A stretch of 64,000 nt of DNA from an uncultured Desulfuromusa sp. (lineage in GTDB: Bacteria; Desulfobacterota; Desulfuromonadia; Desulfuromonadales; Geopsychrobacteraceae). The stretch lies in the NCBI RefSeq assembly GCF_963675815.1, contig NZ_OY776574.1:304001-368000 (forward strand), written 5' to 3'. Under the pieces are notes generated by a model, which was not told where the DNA came from, searched no databases, and worked only from the letters and a program-made list of their open reading frames with translations. Position numbers and translations under genes: made by a program. This document shows, piece by piece, positions 38,492-47,592 of this stretch (positions are counted from its first letter, which is position 1; each line of letters opens with the position of its first letter).

Positions 38492-38968
38492 TTATGATGA
38501 GGGTGGGGCGCTGATCGGGGAGACAACCAGAGTGTTCCCCATGACATCTTTAATTTCAACCGTCTCTCCGGCGTTGATTGGTGCATTTGCGACACAGGGC
38601 CAAGTATCACTTCCCAGAAGAGGAATCTGAAAACGCACTTCACCGCGTTGCCCCGGCTTACCGGTCGCTTTTATCAGTAGTCCCCGTTCGCCAAGAACGG
38701 CCTCACGAGAAAGTCCAGCCATGGTCCGGTCAACCGAGAGCGGCTTGATGACTTTAAACCAGCCGAAGGCAAACGCAATCGATGAGAGTAACCAAAGCAA
38801 TATCTGCCAGTTCAGTGACAGCGCCAGCCCAAGCCAGAGAATCAAACCGATCAGGCATGCTCCCAGCCCAAACCAGAAAACCGTAAAGGAAGCCAGAAAT
38901 ATTTCAGCAACGACCAGCAACATACCTGCAACAAGCCAATGCCAATAGAGGGGGGTCATACCATCCAT
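38492..38968 (-). CDS. NfeD-family membrane protein
   Basis: A 158-residue short-form NfeD: about three helices in residues 8-75 and a C-terminal OB-fold domain (about 85-150; GLSREAVLGERGLLIKATGKPGQRGEV). Three ATG codons in a row start the frame (38974, 38971, 38968); the third is 7 bases after AAAGGAG and is taken. Partner of the SPFH protein in membrane quality control or microdomain function. Confidence 0.9.
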   Translation of the reverse strand: MDGMTPLYWHWLVAGMLLVVAEIFLASFTVFWFGLGACLIGLILWLGLALSLNWQILLWLLSSIAFAFGWFKVIKPLSVDRTMAGLSREAVLGERGLLIKATGKPGQRGEVRFQIPLLGSDTWPCVANAPINAGETVEIKDVMGNTLVVSPISAPPSS

Positions 38969-39056
38969 CATCATGCTCCTTTATGGAACGGTCACACATT
39001 CAGTCATATTAAGAAGATCAGTGTGCGCTTTTTTACACCAGAAGACAAATCCGCCA

Positions 39057-40556
39057 TTAAAGCGACAGAGCTTGAAACGCCTTTTCCATTGCAGCAATGA
39101 TCAACTGCGGTGAATCTTCACCCACGGAAAGACGAATCAGCCACGGGGAAAGCCCCTGCTCTTTCAGGGTTCTCTGTTCCGCTTCATTGACCAGATCCCA
39201 GTGCGCCAGGAGGGTATAGCTCATCGCCAAAGGAAAATCACATCCGAGACTGGGCCCTTTGGGCAGAGCCAGATGATCGTAAAACGTTTGAAAATCACCA
39301 TCGACAACAAATGAAATAACCCCACCGTAGCGATCTTTGCCTTTGGCTATTTTGCGGTAATTTTCACAGCTGGTATCAGCGTAAACATGATAAACGTCTT
39401 TAACTTGCGGATGATGGTCCAGGTAATCGACAAGGACTGCAGAGTTGATATTAACCTGTTTCATCCGTTCACGATAGCCGGAAATAGTGAGGCCAAGACG
39501 CTGCAGATCTCTCCCTTTCAGGGGGACAACAAATTTCCCCAGGGCCTTTTTCGCCATCTCTGTGAGCTGCGATTGCTCAGGGACAATAATGGCTCCTCCC
39601 ATACAGTCACCTTTACCGGAAGCAAACTTGGTCAGACTCTCAACAATGATATCGGCATAAGGAGCAACAGAAACGTTCCACGGTGTGGCAAAGGTGTTAT
39701 CCAGAATAACGGTGAAGCCGTATTGTCGGGCCAAGCTGTCCAGAACAGGAAGATCCGGCGTCTGCAGGAGTGGATTGGAAATGGTTTCAGTCATAACTGC
39801 AGCGACACGGTCTCCGTTGTCTGCAAGATAAGCCTCAAGCTTTGCGAAATCCGTCACCCGCCCGATCTGGTGAAATTCATTGCTGCATTTTCTAAGGATG
39901 TGGATTGAGTCGGCGTAAATCCAGCCGTACTGGACAAAAATATCCCGTTCTGCAGAAACGGTCTCTTTTATGGCCGCATAGGCTGCGTAGATCGCATTCA
40001 TCCCGGATCCGCAAAGAGTGATTTCCGACGCACCGTATCCCTGCTCGAGAACTGTGAGAATCTGCTCTTCAGGATCGGTGTCGTTATATTTCTCTTCCCA
40101 CACAGGAAGTTCCATACCGTGGGAACGGAGAAAGTCTTCCGCTTCCCGGGAGTAGATCATATAACCGCAGTGTTTCATGAAGGCATAATAGTCGGCAGGA
40201 GAATCAGGCGTCGGGTCGGGGAAGTATGCCAGAGCATAATCTTCATACTCGTAAAACTGCGGTGAGGTTCCGGAGAGCTTGGCGACATGCTGTGCTGAGT
40301 TCAGAGATGGCAGGATGTAGCAAACTCCGGCAGGGTCCAGTTTTCTTTCCGTCCGGATGAACTGTGCCGCCTTTTTCACGTAAGGATGAAACAAAATCCG
40401 TGGATAAGCGCTCGTTATCCGTTCAAAGATAGCATTACGTTCTTCTTCGTAATCAGCCACATCCTGATATGTCGGCATTGAAACCGAAAACGCATGTGGA
40501 TTATCCAACGGCAAAGTGGCTCCACAGGGAATCGGCTGGTAATAACGCCTATTCAT
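39057..40556 (-). CDS. PLP-dependent cystathionine gamma-synthase-like enzyme
   Basis: A 499-residue fold-type I PLP enzyme of the Cys/Met metabolism family. The PLP lysine is in ESLTKFASGKGD (about residue 308), with ILDNTFATPW upstream. It is about 100 residues longer than ordinary cystathionine gamma-synthases. The N-terminal PHAFSVSMPTYQDVADYEEE resembles the fungal STR2 class rather than bacterial MetB; this is from memory of that family. It is probably a sulfur amino-acid enzyme, but exact substrates are open. It follows the DUF1015 gene after 20 bases. Confidence 0.85.
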   Translation of the reverse strand: MNRRYYQPIPCGATLPLDNPHAFSVSMPTYQDVADYEEERNAIFERITSAYPRILFHPYVKKAAQFIRTERKLDPAGVCYILPSLNSAQHVAKLSGTSPQFYEYEDYALAYFPDPTPDSPADYYAFMKHCGYMIYSREAEDFLRSHGMELPVWEEKYNDTDPEEQILTVLEQGYGASEITLCGSGMNAIYAAYAAIKETVSAERDIFVQYGWIYADSIHILRKCSNEFHQIGRVTDFAKLEAYLADNGDRVAAVMTETISNPLLQTPDLPVLDSLARQYGFTVILDNTFATPWNVSVAPYADIIVESLTKFASGKGDCMGGAIIVPEQSQLTEMAKKALGKFVVPLKGRDLQRLGLTISGYRERMKQVNINSAVLVDYLDHHPQVKDVYHVYADTSCENYRKIAKGKDRYGGVISFVVDGDFQTFYDHLALPKGPSLGCDFPLAMSYTLLAHWDLVNEAEQRTLKEQGLSPWLIRLSVGEDSPQLIIAAMEKAFQALSL

Positions 40557-40576
40557 TCAAGAGACTCCGGAAGCGG

Positions 40577-41908
40577 CTAGCAAATCTTACGGCACTCCAG
40601 ATAAAAACGTTTTTCATCCGCCTCTCCCAACGAGAAAGTTTTGCGTGGCAAAGCCCCATCCAGAACAATTGTTTTGAACAGATCGTGCTTGGAAATGGCG
40701 GGCAGATAGAATCCAACACAACCCGTCTTGCGACCAAGATCGGTAACGGCCTTCTCTCCGTGAATATAATCGATACGAGCAGACGGGTTTTCCTCCAGAT
40801 AATGGTCAAGAAATGTCTGCAAGGTTGCGACTGTCAGCGTATATTCCGGTTTTTCAACCCTGCAGACGCCAAACTGTCCACCAAGGATAACGGGAAAGAC
40901 ATGAACACCTGTGCTCCCTTTTGCAAGGGCCTGTGCCTCTTGATAGTCGGAGCACAACGTCAAATCCAGAGGGGTCTTTCGAGCCGCGAAAAAGGTCTTC
41001 ATCTGTTGCTGAAGATGAACACAATTGACGTTAAACAAGACCCGGTGAATCGCCTCAAATTCAAGGCCCGAATCGTGAACGTTAACCAGCTCCACCAGAG
41101 CATAACGAGCAGGATGACTCATCACCTGATCAGGGTCATCGGCTTCTTGCTTCAGTTTTTCCCAGATCGCTTTAGCAGTCGCAAAGGAATGATTGCCGTC
41201 ACCCATGGCGTAAAGCATCACTTCACCATCAACTTTATATTTTTCATGATAGGCAACAGGGTCAGCCAGTTTTTCCAACGCCGTGACAATCTGTTCAATA
41301 TGTTCCGGCTGATCAATACGGTAGCCTTTGAGATGTCCACCGTTTTCAAGCAACTCGAAATCGTAGGCTGTTTCGAGTTGTTCCTCAAATAGAGGCTCTA
41401 TCACTGTTCGCTGCGGATCATCGATCAACACCATGATATGGGGTAACTCTATCGGTGCATTCCGGCGCACCTTGATCCGCGGAGGCAAGCGATCAAGAAT
41501 GGTTCCTTCCGTTGACCGAATCAGACTTTGCGCCCCTTCAGTATAATCATACTGCTCCAGATCCAGAGCAACAATCAGCCCCTTACGTGATTCAACAGCT
41601 GTGGTTTTACGATCAACCAGAATAAAACCGGGCGGTTGTTCTTCCAGACTGCCGTCAGCCAGATAGCTTTGCATGGTCTGATTGATCGCCGCAATCCGTT
41701 CTTCAGTATCAGCATCATCAAGGTATGCTTCAGGAAAAACCAGATTCAAAGTAGAAATATGTCCAGCTGTCTGCTGCGTCAACCGCTGCCAGTAGCCTTT
41801 ATCAGAGGTGTACTGATCACAGGCAATCACGGCCCAGCGTTGCATATCCGTCCCCTTTTTCGGCAACAGAATGTTCGGCACCTGCATTCCTATTTTTTCA
41901 AAATTCAT
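40577..41908 (-). CDS. DUF1015 family protein
   Basis: A 443-residue protein matching the DUF1015 family along its length: N-terminal NILLPKKGTDMQRWAVIACD, central MYAMGDGNHSFATAKAIWE and C-terminal YIHGEKAV segments. The biochemical role of the family is not known to me; genes of the family often lie beside amino-acid genes. Here it is the first gene of a two-gene unit with the cystathionine gamma-synthase-like enzyme. No signal peptide or membrane helix. Confidence 0.88.
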   Translation of the reverse strand: MNFEKIGMQVPNILLPKKGTDMQRWAVIACDQYTSDKGYWQRLTQQTAGHISTLNLVFPEAYLDDADTEERIAAINQTMQSYLADGSLEEQPPGFILVDRKTTAVESRKGLIVALDLEQYDYTEGAQSLIRSTEGTILDRLPPRIKVRRNAPIELPHIMVLIDDPQRTVIEPLFEEQLETAYDFELLENGGHLKGYRIDQPEHIEQIVTALEKLADPVAYHEKYKVDGEVMLYAMGDGNHSFATAKAIWEKLKQEADDPDQVMSHPARYALVELVNVHDSGLEFEAIHRVLFNVNCVHLQQQMKTFFAARKTPLDLTLCSDYQEAQALAKGSTGVHVFPVILGGQFGVCRVEKPEYTLTVATLQTFLDHYLEENPSARIDYIHGEKAVTDLGRKTGCVGFYLPAISKHDLFKTIVLDGALPRKTFSLGEADEKRFYLECRKIC

Positions 41909-42051
41909 TTTTCCACCTCTATCTCCCTCGGAGTCAACGTTTCTATTGAACTTACATAGGTAGCATGATTTCAGCAGCTTGAGAAGTATTTGTCAGTGAC
42001 AAACTGGCCTAAAATCACATTCAGGTTATTTTCCCAGCCTGAAATTTTTAC

Positions 42052-42080
42052 TTGCAGAAAACCGCCCGATGAATTCTAAT
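42052..42080 (+). promoter_or_regulatory. Sigma-70 promoter for the cob operon
   Basis: TTGCAG (42052-42057), 17 bases, TCTAAT (42075-42080). The transcript would start at about 42087, directly before the cobalamin riboswitch. Confidence 0.6.
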
Positions 42081-42087
42081 CAGCGCC

Positions 42088-42240
42088 AGAAAAAGGATAA
42101 AGAAAAAGGAATACGGTGAAAATCCGTTGCGGACCCGCCACTGTAACCACGGAAAATATTTCCCTGGAAGCCAGACACTTTTCTTTAGCTCATAGTTACT
42201 GCCCAGCTTCGTGGATTGAGGATAGAGGCAGATCAAAGTC
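42088..42240 (+). promoter_or_regulatory. Cobalamin riboswitch controlling cobU
   Basis: The conserved core GGTGAAAATCCG (42115-42126), GCGGACCCGCCACTGTAA (42128-42145) and the downstream GAAGCCAGACAC (42168-42179) match the AdoCbl riboswitch pattern. It is followed by a terminator before cobU, so B12 should lower cob expression by premature termination. Confidence 0.93.
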
Positions 42241-42256
42241 ATGGATAAAAATCGGT

Positions 42257-42293
42257 ATCCCGGACCCTGAAAATCAGGTTTCGGGATTTTTTT
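42257..42293 (+). terminator. Riboswitch expression-platform terminator before cobU
   Basis: Stem ATCCCG/CGGGAT with an inner CCTG/CAGG pair (42257-42287) followed by seven T. It ends 18 bases before cobU, as expected for a termination switch. Confidence 0.9.
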
Positions 42294-42310
42294 ATGGGAG
42301 CAACCCGATC

Positions 42311-42853
42311 ATGAACAAGCTGATTTATGTCAGTGGCGGCTGTCGTAGCGGCAAAAGTCGTTACGCTCAGCAACGCGCCGAAACCGTACCGGGAAGACGC
42401 GCCTATCTGGCAACCTGCCCGCAGATTGATGCGGAAATGGAACAACGCATTGTCGCACACCAACAACAACGGGCCGGTAAAGGATGGGAAACCATTGAGG
42501 CACCACTTGATCTTGCCGGTGCTGTTGAGCAGGCCCGGAACTTTGACATTCTCCTCATTGACTGTCTGACTTTGTGGGTTAACAATCTCCTCTACGAAGC
42601 CGAACAAAAAGGGACAATCCTGACTGAGGAGATGATCAGTCATCGGGGCATTGAACTTGTCGACGCCTGTCGACAAACAAACCAAACCACCATTGTTGTG
42701 AGCAATGAATTGGGAATGGGATTGGTTCCGGACAATCCCGTCTCCAGACATTACCGGGATTGTCTCGGGCGTTGCAACCAAACTCTGGCAACACGAGCAG
42801 ACGAAGTTGTTTTCATGGTCTCAGGTCTCCCTCTCTTTCTAAAAAAAGGTTAA
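42311..42853 (+). CDS. cobU: Adenosylcobinamide kinase / adenosylcobinamide-phosphate guanylyltransferase
   Basis: Phosphorylates adenosylcobinamide and then forms adenosylcobinamide-GDP. 180 residues with the P-loop GGCRSGKSRYAQ at the N-terminus and the VVSNELGMGLVPDNPVSRHYRD stretch of CobU/CobP. The frame is open back into the riboswitch, but the ATG at 42311, with GGGAG about 12 bases upstream, gives the normal length. First gene of the B12 operon. Confidence 0.96.
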   Translation: MNKLIYVSGGCRSGKSRYAQQRAETVPGRRAYLATCPQIDAEMEQRIVAHQQQRAGKGWETIEAPLDLAGAVEQARNFDILLIDCLTLWVNNLLYEAEQKGTILTEEMISHRGIELVDACRQTNQTTIVVSNELGMGLVPDNPVSRHYRDCLGRCNQTLATRADEVVFMVSGLPLFLKKG

Positions 42854-42860
42854 AAATCGT

Positions 42861-43922
42861 ATGCAGTTACTGAACAAAACGATTACTTCTATTACAGGAC
42901 AAAATGAAACTTCGCGCACGCAGGCTGAAAAGCGTCTGAGTCAGCTCATCATGCCCCACTGGGCGTTGGGTCGGTTGATGGATTTAGCTGTCGATATTGC
43001 AGGTATCTGCGCTTCAATCCGTCCCGCCATGACCCGGAAAAAGATTGTCGTCATGGCGGGAGATCATGGCATTGTTGATGCCGGAATCAGCCTTTATCCC
43101 AAAGAAGTGACAGTGGAAATGGTGCGTGGCATTGTCAACGGCGTTGCAGGAATCAATGTCCTCGCAAGACAGGCCGGTGCCGATGTCACAGTCGTCGATA
43201 TGGGGGTTGCCGGAGATCTCTCCACACTGTCGACCGACGGGAACATCCTCGACCGCAAAATCGCAGCAGGAACCAACAACTTTACGGAAGAGGCAGCTAT
43301 GAGCCGTGATCAAGCCGTCCGCGCTCTCGAAGCCGGTATCAGCGTAGCTCAGGAGCTGGGAGATGCCACCGATCTGTTTGGCACCGGAGACATGGGAATC
43401 GGCAATACTTCTCCGAGCAGTGCCATTATTGCAGCCCTTTGTCAGTTACCGATCGCTGCAACAGTCGGGCGTGGAACCGGACTGGATGATGCTCAACTTG
43501 AACATAAAATCAGCGTTCTTGAAAAAGCTCTGGAGCTTCATAAACCCGATCCAAACGATCCTATTGATGTTTTAAGCAAAGTCGGCGGTTTTGAAATCGC
43601 CGGCATCGCAGGTCTGATTCTGGGAGCAGCGAGCTTGAAAAAACCGATTATTATTGATGGCGTTATTTCAACTGCAGCAGCGCTAGTTGCCGCTCGACTG
43701 GCACCAAAAAGCAAAGAGTACATGATTGCTGCCCATCGCAGTGTCGAAAAAGGACAGGTTGCGGCACTGGCCGATTTGGGAAAAGAACCGCTGCTGGACC
43801 TGCAGTTCCGTCTCGGAGAAGGAACAGGAGCCGCCGTCGCCATGAATCTGGTCGAAGGTGCCGTAGCGATTTTAACCGAAATGGCGACATTCAGTGAAGC
43901 CGCCGTATCGGAAGCGAAATAA
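42861..43922 (+). CDS. cobT: Nicotinate-nucleotide:dimethylbenzimidazole phosphoribosyltransferase
   Basis: Makes alpha-ribazole phosphate from the lower ligand base and nicotinate mononucleotide. 353 residues, full length; the segments VVMAGDHGIVDAGIS, GTGDMGIGNTSPSSA and the catalytic Glu loop RLGEGTGAA near residue 318 are present. It begins 7 bases after cobU. The lower ligand used (dimethylbenzimidazole or another benzimidazole) cannot be read from sequence; no bza gene is near. Confidence 0.97.
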   Translation: MQLLNKTITSITGQNETSRTQAEKRLSQLIMPHWALGRLMDLAVDIAGICASIRPAMTRKKIVVMAGDHGIVDAGISLYPKEVTVEMVRGIVNGVAGINVLARQAGADVTVVDMGVAGDLSTLSTDGNILDRKIAAGTNNFTEEAAMSRDQAVRALEAGISVAQELGDATDLFGTGDMGIGNTSPSSAIIAALCQLPIAATVGRGTGLDDAQLEHKISVLEKALELHKPDPNDPIDVLSKVGGFEIAGIAGLILGAASLKKPIIIDGVISTAAALVAARLAPKSKEYMIAAHRSVEKGQVAALADLGKEPLLDLQFRLGEGTGAAVAMNLVEGAVAILTEMATFSEAAVSEAK

Positions 43923-43955
43923 AAGGGTCAGGTCAATATTGAGGATCTAAACTCC

Positions 43956-43996
43956 GTATTCCGGGGACACGTAACAAGTACATGTCCCCAGAATAC
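43956..43996. repeat. REP-like hairpin, copy 1
   Basis: GTATTC and GAATAC arms with an inner GGGGACA/TGTCCCC pair (43956-43996). The same core, in reverse orientation, is at 49071-49112. Sequences of this type (GTATTC-GGGGACA) accompany REP-associated transposases in many proteobacteria; no transposase gene is present here. The preceding AGGGTCAGGTC (43924-43934) is also typical of such sites. Confidence 0.75.
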
Positions 43997-44007
43997 TCAA
44001 CTTTACC

Positions 44008-44210
44008 CGTATGACGCAGCCGAAGTGCAGTGTAGCTTGGCAGGGTTTCGAAGAAAAATGTCTGAGCCGCAGGCGAGTTTTTTTCTGAGCTGCAAAGCGG
44101 AACGAAACGAAGGGAACCCGCAGGGCAAGGAGTTCGGGTGCGTTTCTTTGTTTACTTTCTTGTCGCATAACAAGAAAGTCAAGCGTCGAGCGGGGTCGCA
44201 ACCCCGCGAC
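44008..44210 (+). repeat. Non-coding dispersed repeat element, copy A
   Basis: About 200 bases starting CGTATGACGCAGCC and ending in a GCGGGGTCGCAACCCCGCGAC hairpin-like end, with GGGAACCCGCAGGGCAAGG and GAGTTCGGGTGCG in the middle. A diverged copy lies in the opposite direction at 51716-51917. A frame of 78 codons inside it is a by-product of the repeat. Similar elements are common in proteobacterial genomes and behave as non-autonomous mobile repeats. The 335-base gap between cobT and cobS (43923-44257) holds only this and the REP-like hairpin. Confidence 0.75.
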
Positions 44211-44257
44211 TTTGTGGTTTGGTTTATTAATCCAAATACTAACAAAAAGTTACCGAA

Positions 44258-45016
44258 ATGAATCCAAAACCTTTTTTCTCAGCTCTGCGTTTTCTCACCA
44301 TTTTACCGGTTCCCGAATCATGGTGCGGCGATGAAAGCAGCTTCCGCAAAAGCCCGGACTGGTATCCGCTGGTCGGGCTGACAATCGGCCTGTTGCTGGC
44401 ACTGTTGGATCTTATCCTCTGTTGGTTATTGCCGACTCCAGTGGCCAATGTGTTCCTGCTGCTGGCCATGATCGCAATATCCGGAGCACTTCACCTGGAT
44501 GGTCTGGCCGACAGTGCCGATGCCTTTTTCAGCAGTCGCGGTCGCGAGCAGATGCTGGAGATCATGAAAGACAGTCGTTCCGGCCCGATGGGCGTCACGG
44601 CGATCATGATGGTTCTGTTTCTCAAGCTGATGTTGCTCATGACCCTGCCCGAGGACTGGCGCCGACAGGTTATTGTTCTGATGCCTCTGGCCGGGCGCTG
44701 TGTATTGCCGGTCCTCAGCAGTTGGCTCCCTTATGCGCGAACTGACGGCACAGCCTCTTTTGCCGCCAACACCTTCAGCTGGAAGCGTTTGTTCATTGCT
44801 TTGGTTATGTTGACAATTCCATCCCTCTTCTTTTTGGGCTGGCTAGCGGGAATCGGCATTCCAGTCGTTGTCATTTTCGGAGGCTGGCTAGCGGGTCTCT
44901 ACAGCCGTCGCAAGATTGGCGGTTTTACCGGTGACACCCTGGGAGCGACCTGTGAGCTGATTGAATTGTTACCGGCTCTCAGTATCGTTGCCCTGGCTCA
45001 CCAAGGAATCATCTGA
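44258..45016 (+). CDS. cobS: Adenosylcobinamide-GDP ribazoletransferase (cobalamin synthase)
   Basis: Joins adenosylcobinamide-GDP to alpha-ribazole (phosphate), the last step of B12 assembly, in the inner membrane. 252 residues, about six hydrophobic segments; FLTILPVP at the start, SGALHLDGLADSADAFFS (metal/pyrophosphate motif, about 70-87) and KDSRSGPMGV are family marks. Its stop overlaps the next start (TGATG). Confidence 0.95.
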   Translation: MNPKPFFSALRFLTILPVPESWCGDESSFRKSPDWYPLVGLTIGLLLALLDLILCWLLPTPVANVFLLLAMIAISGALHLDGLADSADAFFSSRGREQMLEIMKDSRSGPMGVTAIMMVLFLKLMLLMTLPEDWRRQVIVLMPLAGRCVLPVLSSWLPYARTDGTASFAANTFSWKRLFIALVMLTIPSLFFLGWLAGIGIPVVVIFGGWLAGLYSRRKIGGFTGDTLGATCELIELLPALSIVALAHQGII

Positions 45017-47592
45017 TGGAAGCTCTATCGAAACACGGTGGGAATCTGCGCCAAGCCAGTCAAATCAGTGGTTTGCCACAACAGGAACTGCTTGATTTTT
45101 CTGCCAGCATCAATCCCCTCGGTTTTCCACAATGGTTGCGCCCACTGATCAGCTCTCAAATCAGTTCCCTGGTAAATTACCCTGATCCCGAAGCCAATGA
45201 ACTGGTCGCAGCTCTGGCCGCACATCATCAGGTTGAACCCGATCAGGTCATCACCGGTAACGGTGCCAGTGAACTGCTGTGCCTGCTTCCGCAGGTTCTT
45301 AAACGCAAACGGGCTCTGGTCGCGATTCCCAGTTACTGTGATTATACAGCCATGGCAAAAGCTGCGGGGTTACAAGTTGATACCCTGCAGCTGATGCCCG
45401 AAAAAGGTTTCCAACTCAATATCGGCCAACTTTCGTCAATGCTCAAGGACGATGATCTGGTGATCCTTGGACACCCCAACAATCCCACGGGAAAGTTGTG
45501 TGATCCAACAGCTTTACGGGAACTGATCCGGAATCGTCCACGCAATGATTTCATTATCGATGAATCTTTTATCGATTTTACCAACCCGGAACATTCTCTC
45601 CGCCGGCAGCGACCTGCCAACCTGATCATCGTCCAGTCCATGACGAAATCCTGGGCTATCCCCGGTTTGCGCCTGGGTTACGCCCTGGCTGATCCAAAAG
45701 TGATCAGCGCCATGCGCCGCATGCGCCCTGATTGGTCGGTCAATACCATTGCCCAGTCCGTAGGGATTCGCGCCTTGCAGGATCGCGATTTCCTCAAACG
45801 GACATGTGCGTATGTGCACCAGCAACGACTGGATCTGTTTGCGCAACTCGGCTCTATTCACGGTCTGCACCCCTTCCCCGGTGATGCAAATTTCATCCTT
45901 GTCCGCATTGATGACCCCACACTAGAGGTTTCTACTCTGGAGAAAAAACTCCTGAAAAAAGGAATTATTATCCGCAACTGCAGCAATTTCGAGGGGCTTG
46001 ATAACCGCTACTTCCGTGTAGCGGTAAGAACAGAGAAAGAGCAGCGAAAACTCTGTACCGAGCTGGATGCATGCATCAATGCGGTATCATCAAAAAAAAT
46101 GGCGCGCAAGACTCCAGCCATCATGTTTCAGGGGACCGGGTCCAATGCCGGTAAAAGCATCCTCACTGCAGCCTTGTGCCGCATTCTTTATCAAGACGGA
46201 GTGTCGGTGTCACCGTTCAAAGCACAAAATATGTCCCTCAATTCATGTGTCACTTTTCAGGGGGGCGAAATGGGTCGGGCGCAAGTGCTACAGGCTCAAG
46301 CCTGTCGTCTTGATGCCGATGTGCGGATGAATCCGGTGCTGCTCAAACCGAGCAGCGCCACCGGATCGCAGGTGATTGTTTGCGGCAAGGTTCTGGAAAC
46401 GATGCATTTTCGTGACTATGCCGAACGGCGCAGTGAGATTTTTACCCAGGTGCAACAATGTTATGACAGCCTTGCCGGTGAGCATCAGGTGATGGTGCTG
46501 GAAGGAGCCGGTAGCCCGGCGGAGATCAATCTGAAATCACGCGATATCGTCAATATGAATATGGCACGCCATGCCGATGCCAAGGTGTTGCTGGTTGGCG
46601 ATATCGACCGTGGCGGGGTCTTTGCCTCCTTTGTCGGCACCATGGAATTGCTCAATGAGTGGGAGCGAAAACTGGTCAGTGGATTTGTCATTAACCGTTT
46701 TCGTGGTGATCCAACCCTGTTAGGTGACGCTCTGGATTTGACCAGCCTGCATACGGGGAAACCTTTTTTTGGCACTGTCCCCTATCTGCAAAACCTCGGT
46801 TTGCCGGAGGAGGATTCTGTCGATTTCAAAGATGGTCTGCTCGATACGGAAAAAGGGGTGGGGAATATTCTCGATATCGCCCTCATCGACCTACCCCATA
46901 TCTCCAACTTTACCGATGTCGATGCACTGCGGATCGAAGCGGATGTGCATGTGCGCCGGGTGTGCCGGGCTGAAGATCTGGGGCAACCGGATGCGGTGAT
47001 CCTGCCGGGAACAAAGAATGTGATTGCTGATCTTGACTATCTGCAGACTTCAGGGCTGGCCAATGCCATCCGCCAATTGGCCGAGACAGAAGCGACTGAG
47101 ATTGTCGGCATCTGTGGTGGCTATCAACTGCTGGGTGAAAAAATTGCCGATCCCAATGCCATTGAATCCGCCGGGAAAACTTGTCAAGGATTGGAGTTAC
47201 TGGCGCTGGAAACAACCCTCCTGCCGGACAAAATCATGACCCGCTGTCAAGCCGACCATTTACCTTCACAGGAATCCCTCCAGGGTTACGAAATTCATCA
47301 CGGCAACAGCGTCGGCCGTAACCTTAAACCACTGATTCAACGCGCAGATGGCATGGTTATCGGCAGTTATGTCGAAGATCGGGAACAGATATGGGGAACT
47401 TATCTGCATGGCGTCTTTGATGCCGATGGTTTCCGCCGCTGGTTTCTGGATCGGTTGCGGCAACGGAAAGGTTGGCAGCCGATCAGCAAGATACTCTCTC
47501 CCTACGATCTTGAACCCGCTCTCGACCGGTTAGCCGACCATGTCCGTGCCGCGCTGAACATGGACAAAATTTATCAGGTTCTCGGCTTATGA
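45016..47592 (+). CDS. Fusion of threonine-phosphate decarboxylase (CobD/CobC-like) and cobyric acid synthase (CobQ)
   Basis: One 858-codon frame with two complete enzymes. Residues 1 to about 355 are a fold-type I PLP enzyme with the Lys in MTKSWAIPGLRLGYAL, like L-threonine-O-3-phosphate decarboxylase, which makes aminopropanol phosphate. Residues 362-858 are CobQ: synthetase part with P-loop FQGTGSNAGKS and AQNMSLNS, amidotransferase part with nucleophile Cys in GICGGYQLLG and YLHGVFD. No frameshift is seen; an ATG at 46099 (residue 362) could serve as internal start but has no ribosome site. The two products, aminopropanol phosphate and adenosylcobyrate, are the two substrates of CbiB, encoded next with a 4-base overlap. 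Confidence 0.95.
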   Translation: MEALSKHGGNLRQASQISGLPQQELLDFSASINPLGFPQWLRPLISSQISSLVNYPDPEANELVAALAAHHQVEPDQVITGNGASELLCLLPQVLKRKRALVAIPSYCDYTAMAKAAGLQVDTLQLMPEKGFQLNIGQLSSMLKDDDLVILGHPNNPTGKLCDPTALRELIRNRPRNDFIIDESFIDFTNPEHSLRRQRPANLIIVQSMTKSWAIPGLRLGYALADPKVISAMRRMRPDWSVNTIAQSVGIRALQDRDFLKRTCAYVHQQRLDLFAQLGSIHGLHPFPGDANFILVRIDDPTLEVSTLEKKLLKKGIIIRNCSNFEGLDNRYFRVAVRTEKEQRKLCTELDACINAVSSKKMARKTPAIMFQGTGSNAGKSILTAALCRILYQDGVSVSPFKAQNMSLNSCVTFQGGEMGRAQVLQAQACRLDADVRMNPVLLKPSSATGSQVIVCGKVLETMHFRDYAERRSEIFTQVQQCYDSLAGEHQVMVLEGAGSPAEINLKSRDIVNMNMARHADAKVLLVGDIDRGGVFASFVGTMELLNEWERKLVSGFVINRFRGDPTLLGDALDLTSLHTGKPFFGTVPYLQNLGLPEEDSVDFKDGLLDTEKGVGNILDIALIDLPHISNFTDVDALRIEADVHVRRVCRAEDLGQPDAVILPGTKNVIADLDYLQTSGLANAIRQLAETEATEIVGICGGYQLLGEKIADPNAIESAGKTCQGLELLALETTLLPDKIMTRCQADHLPSQESLQGYEIHHGNSVGRNLKPLIQRADGMVIGSYVEDREQIWGTYLHGVFDADGFRRWFLDRLRQRKGWQPISKILSPYDLEPALDRLADHVRAALNMDKIYQVLGL

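Noticed and set aside
42116..42310. N-terminal extension of cobU
   Set aside because: It runs through the riboswitch core and terminator; the remaining protein from 42311 has normal CobU length.
44025..44261. 78-codon open frame between cobT and cobS
   Set aside because: It lies within repeat element A and follows the repeat, with no ribosome site; frames like it arise wherever this element occurs.
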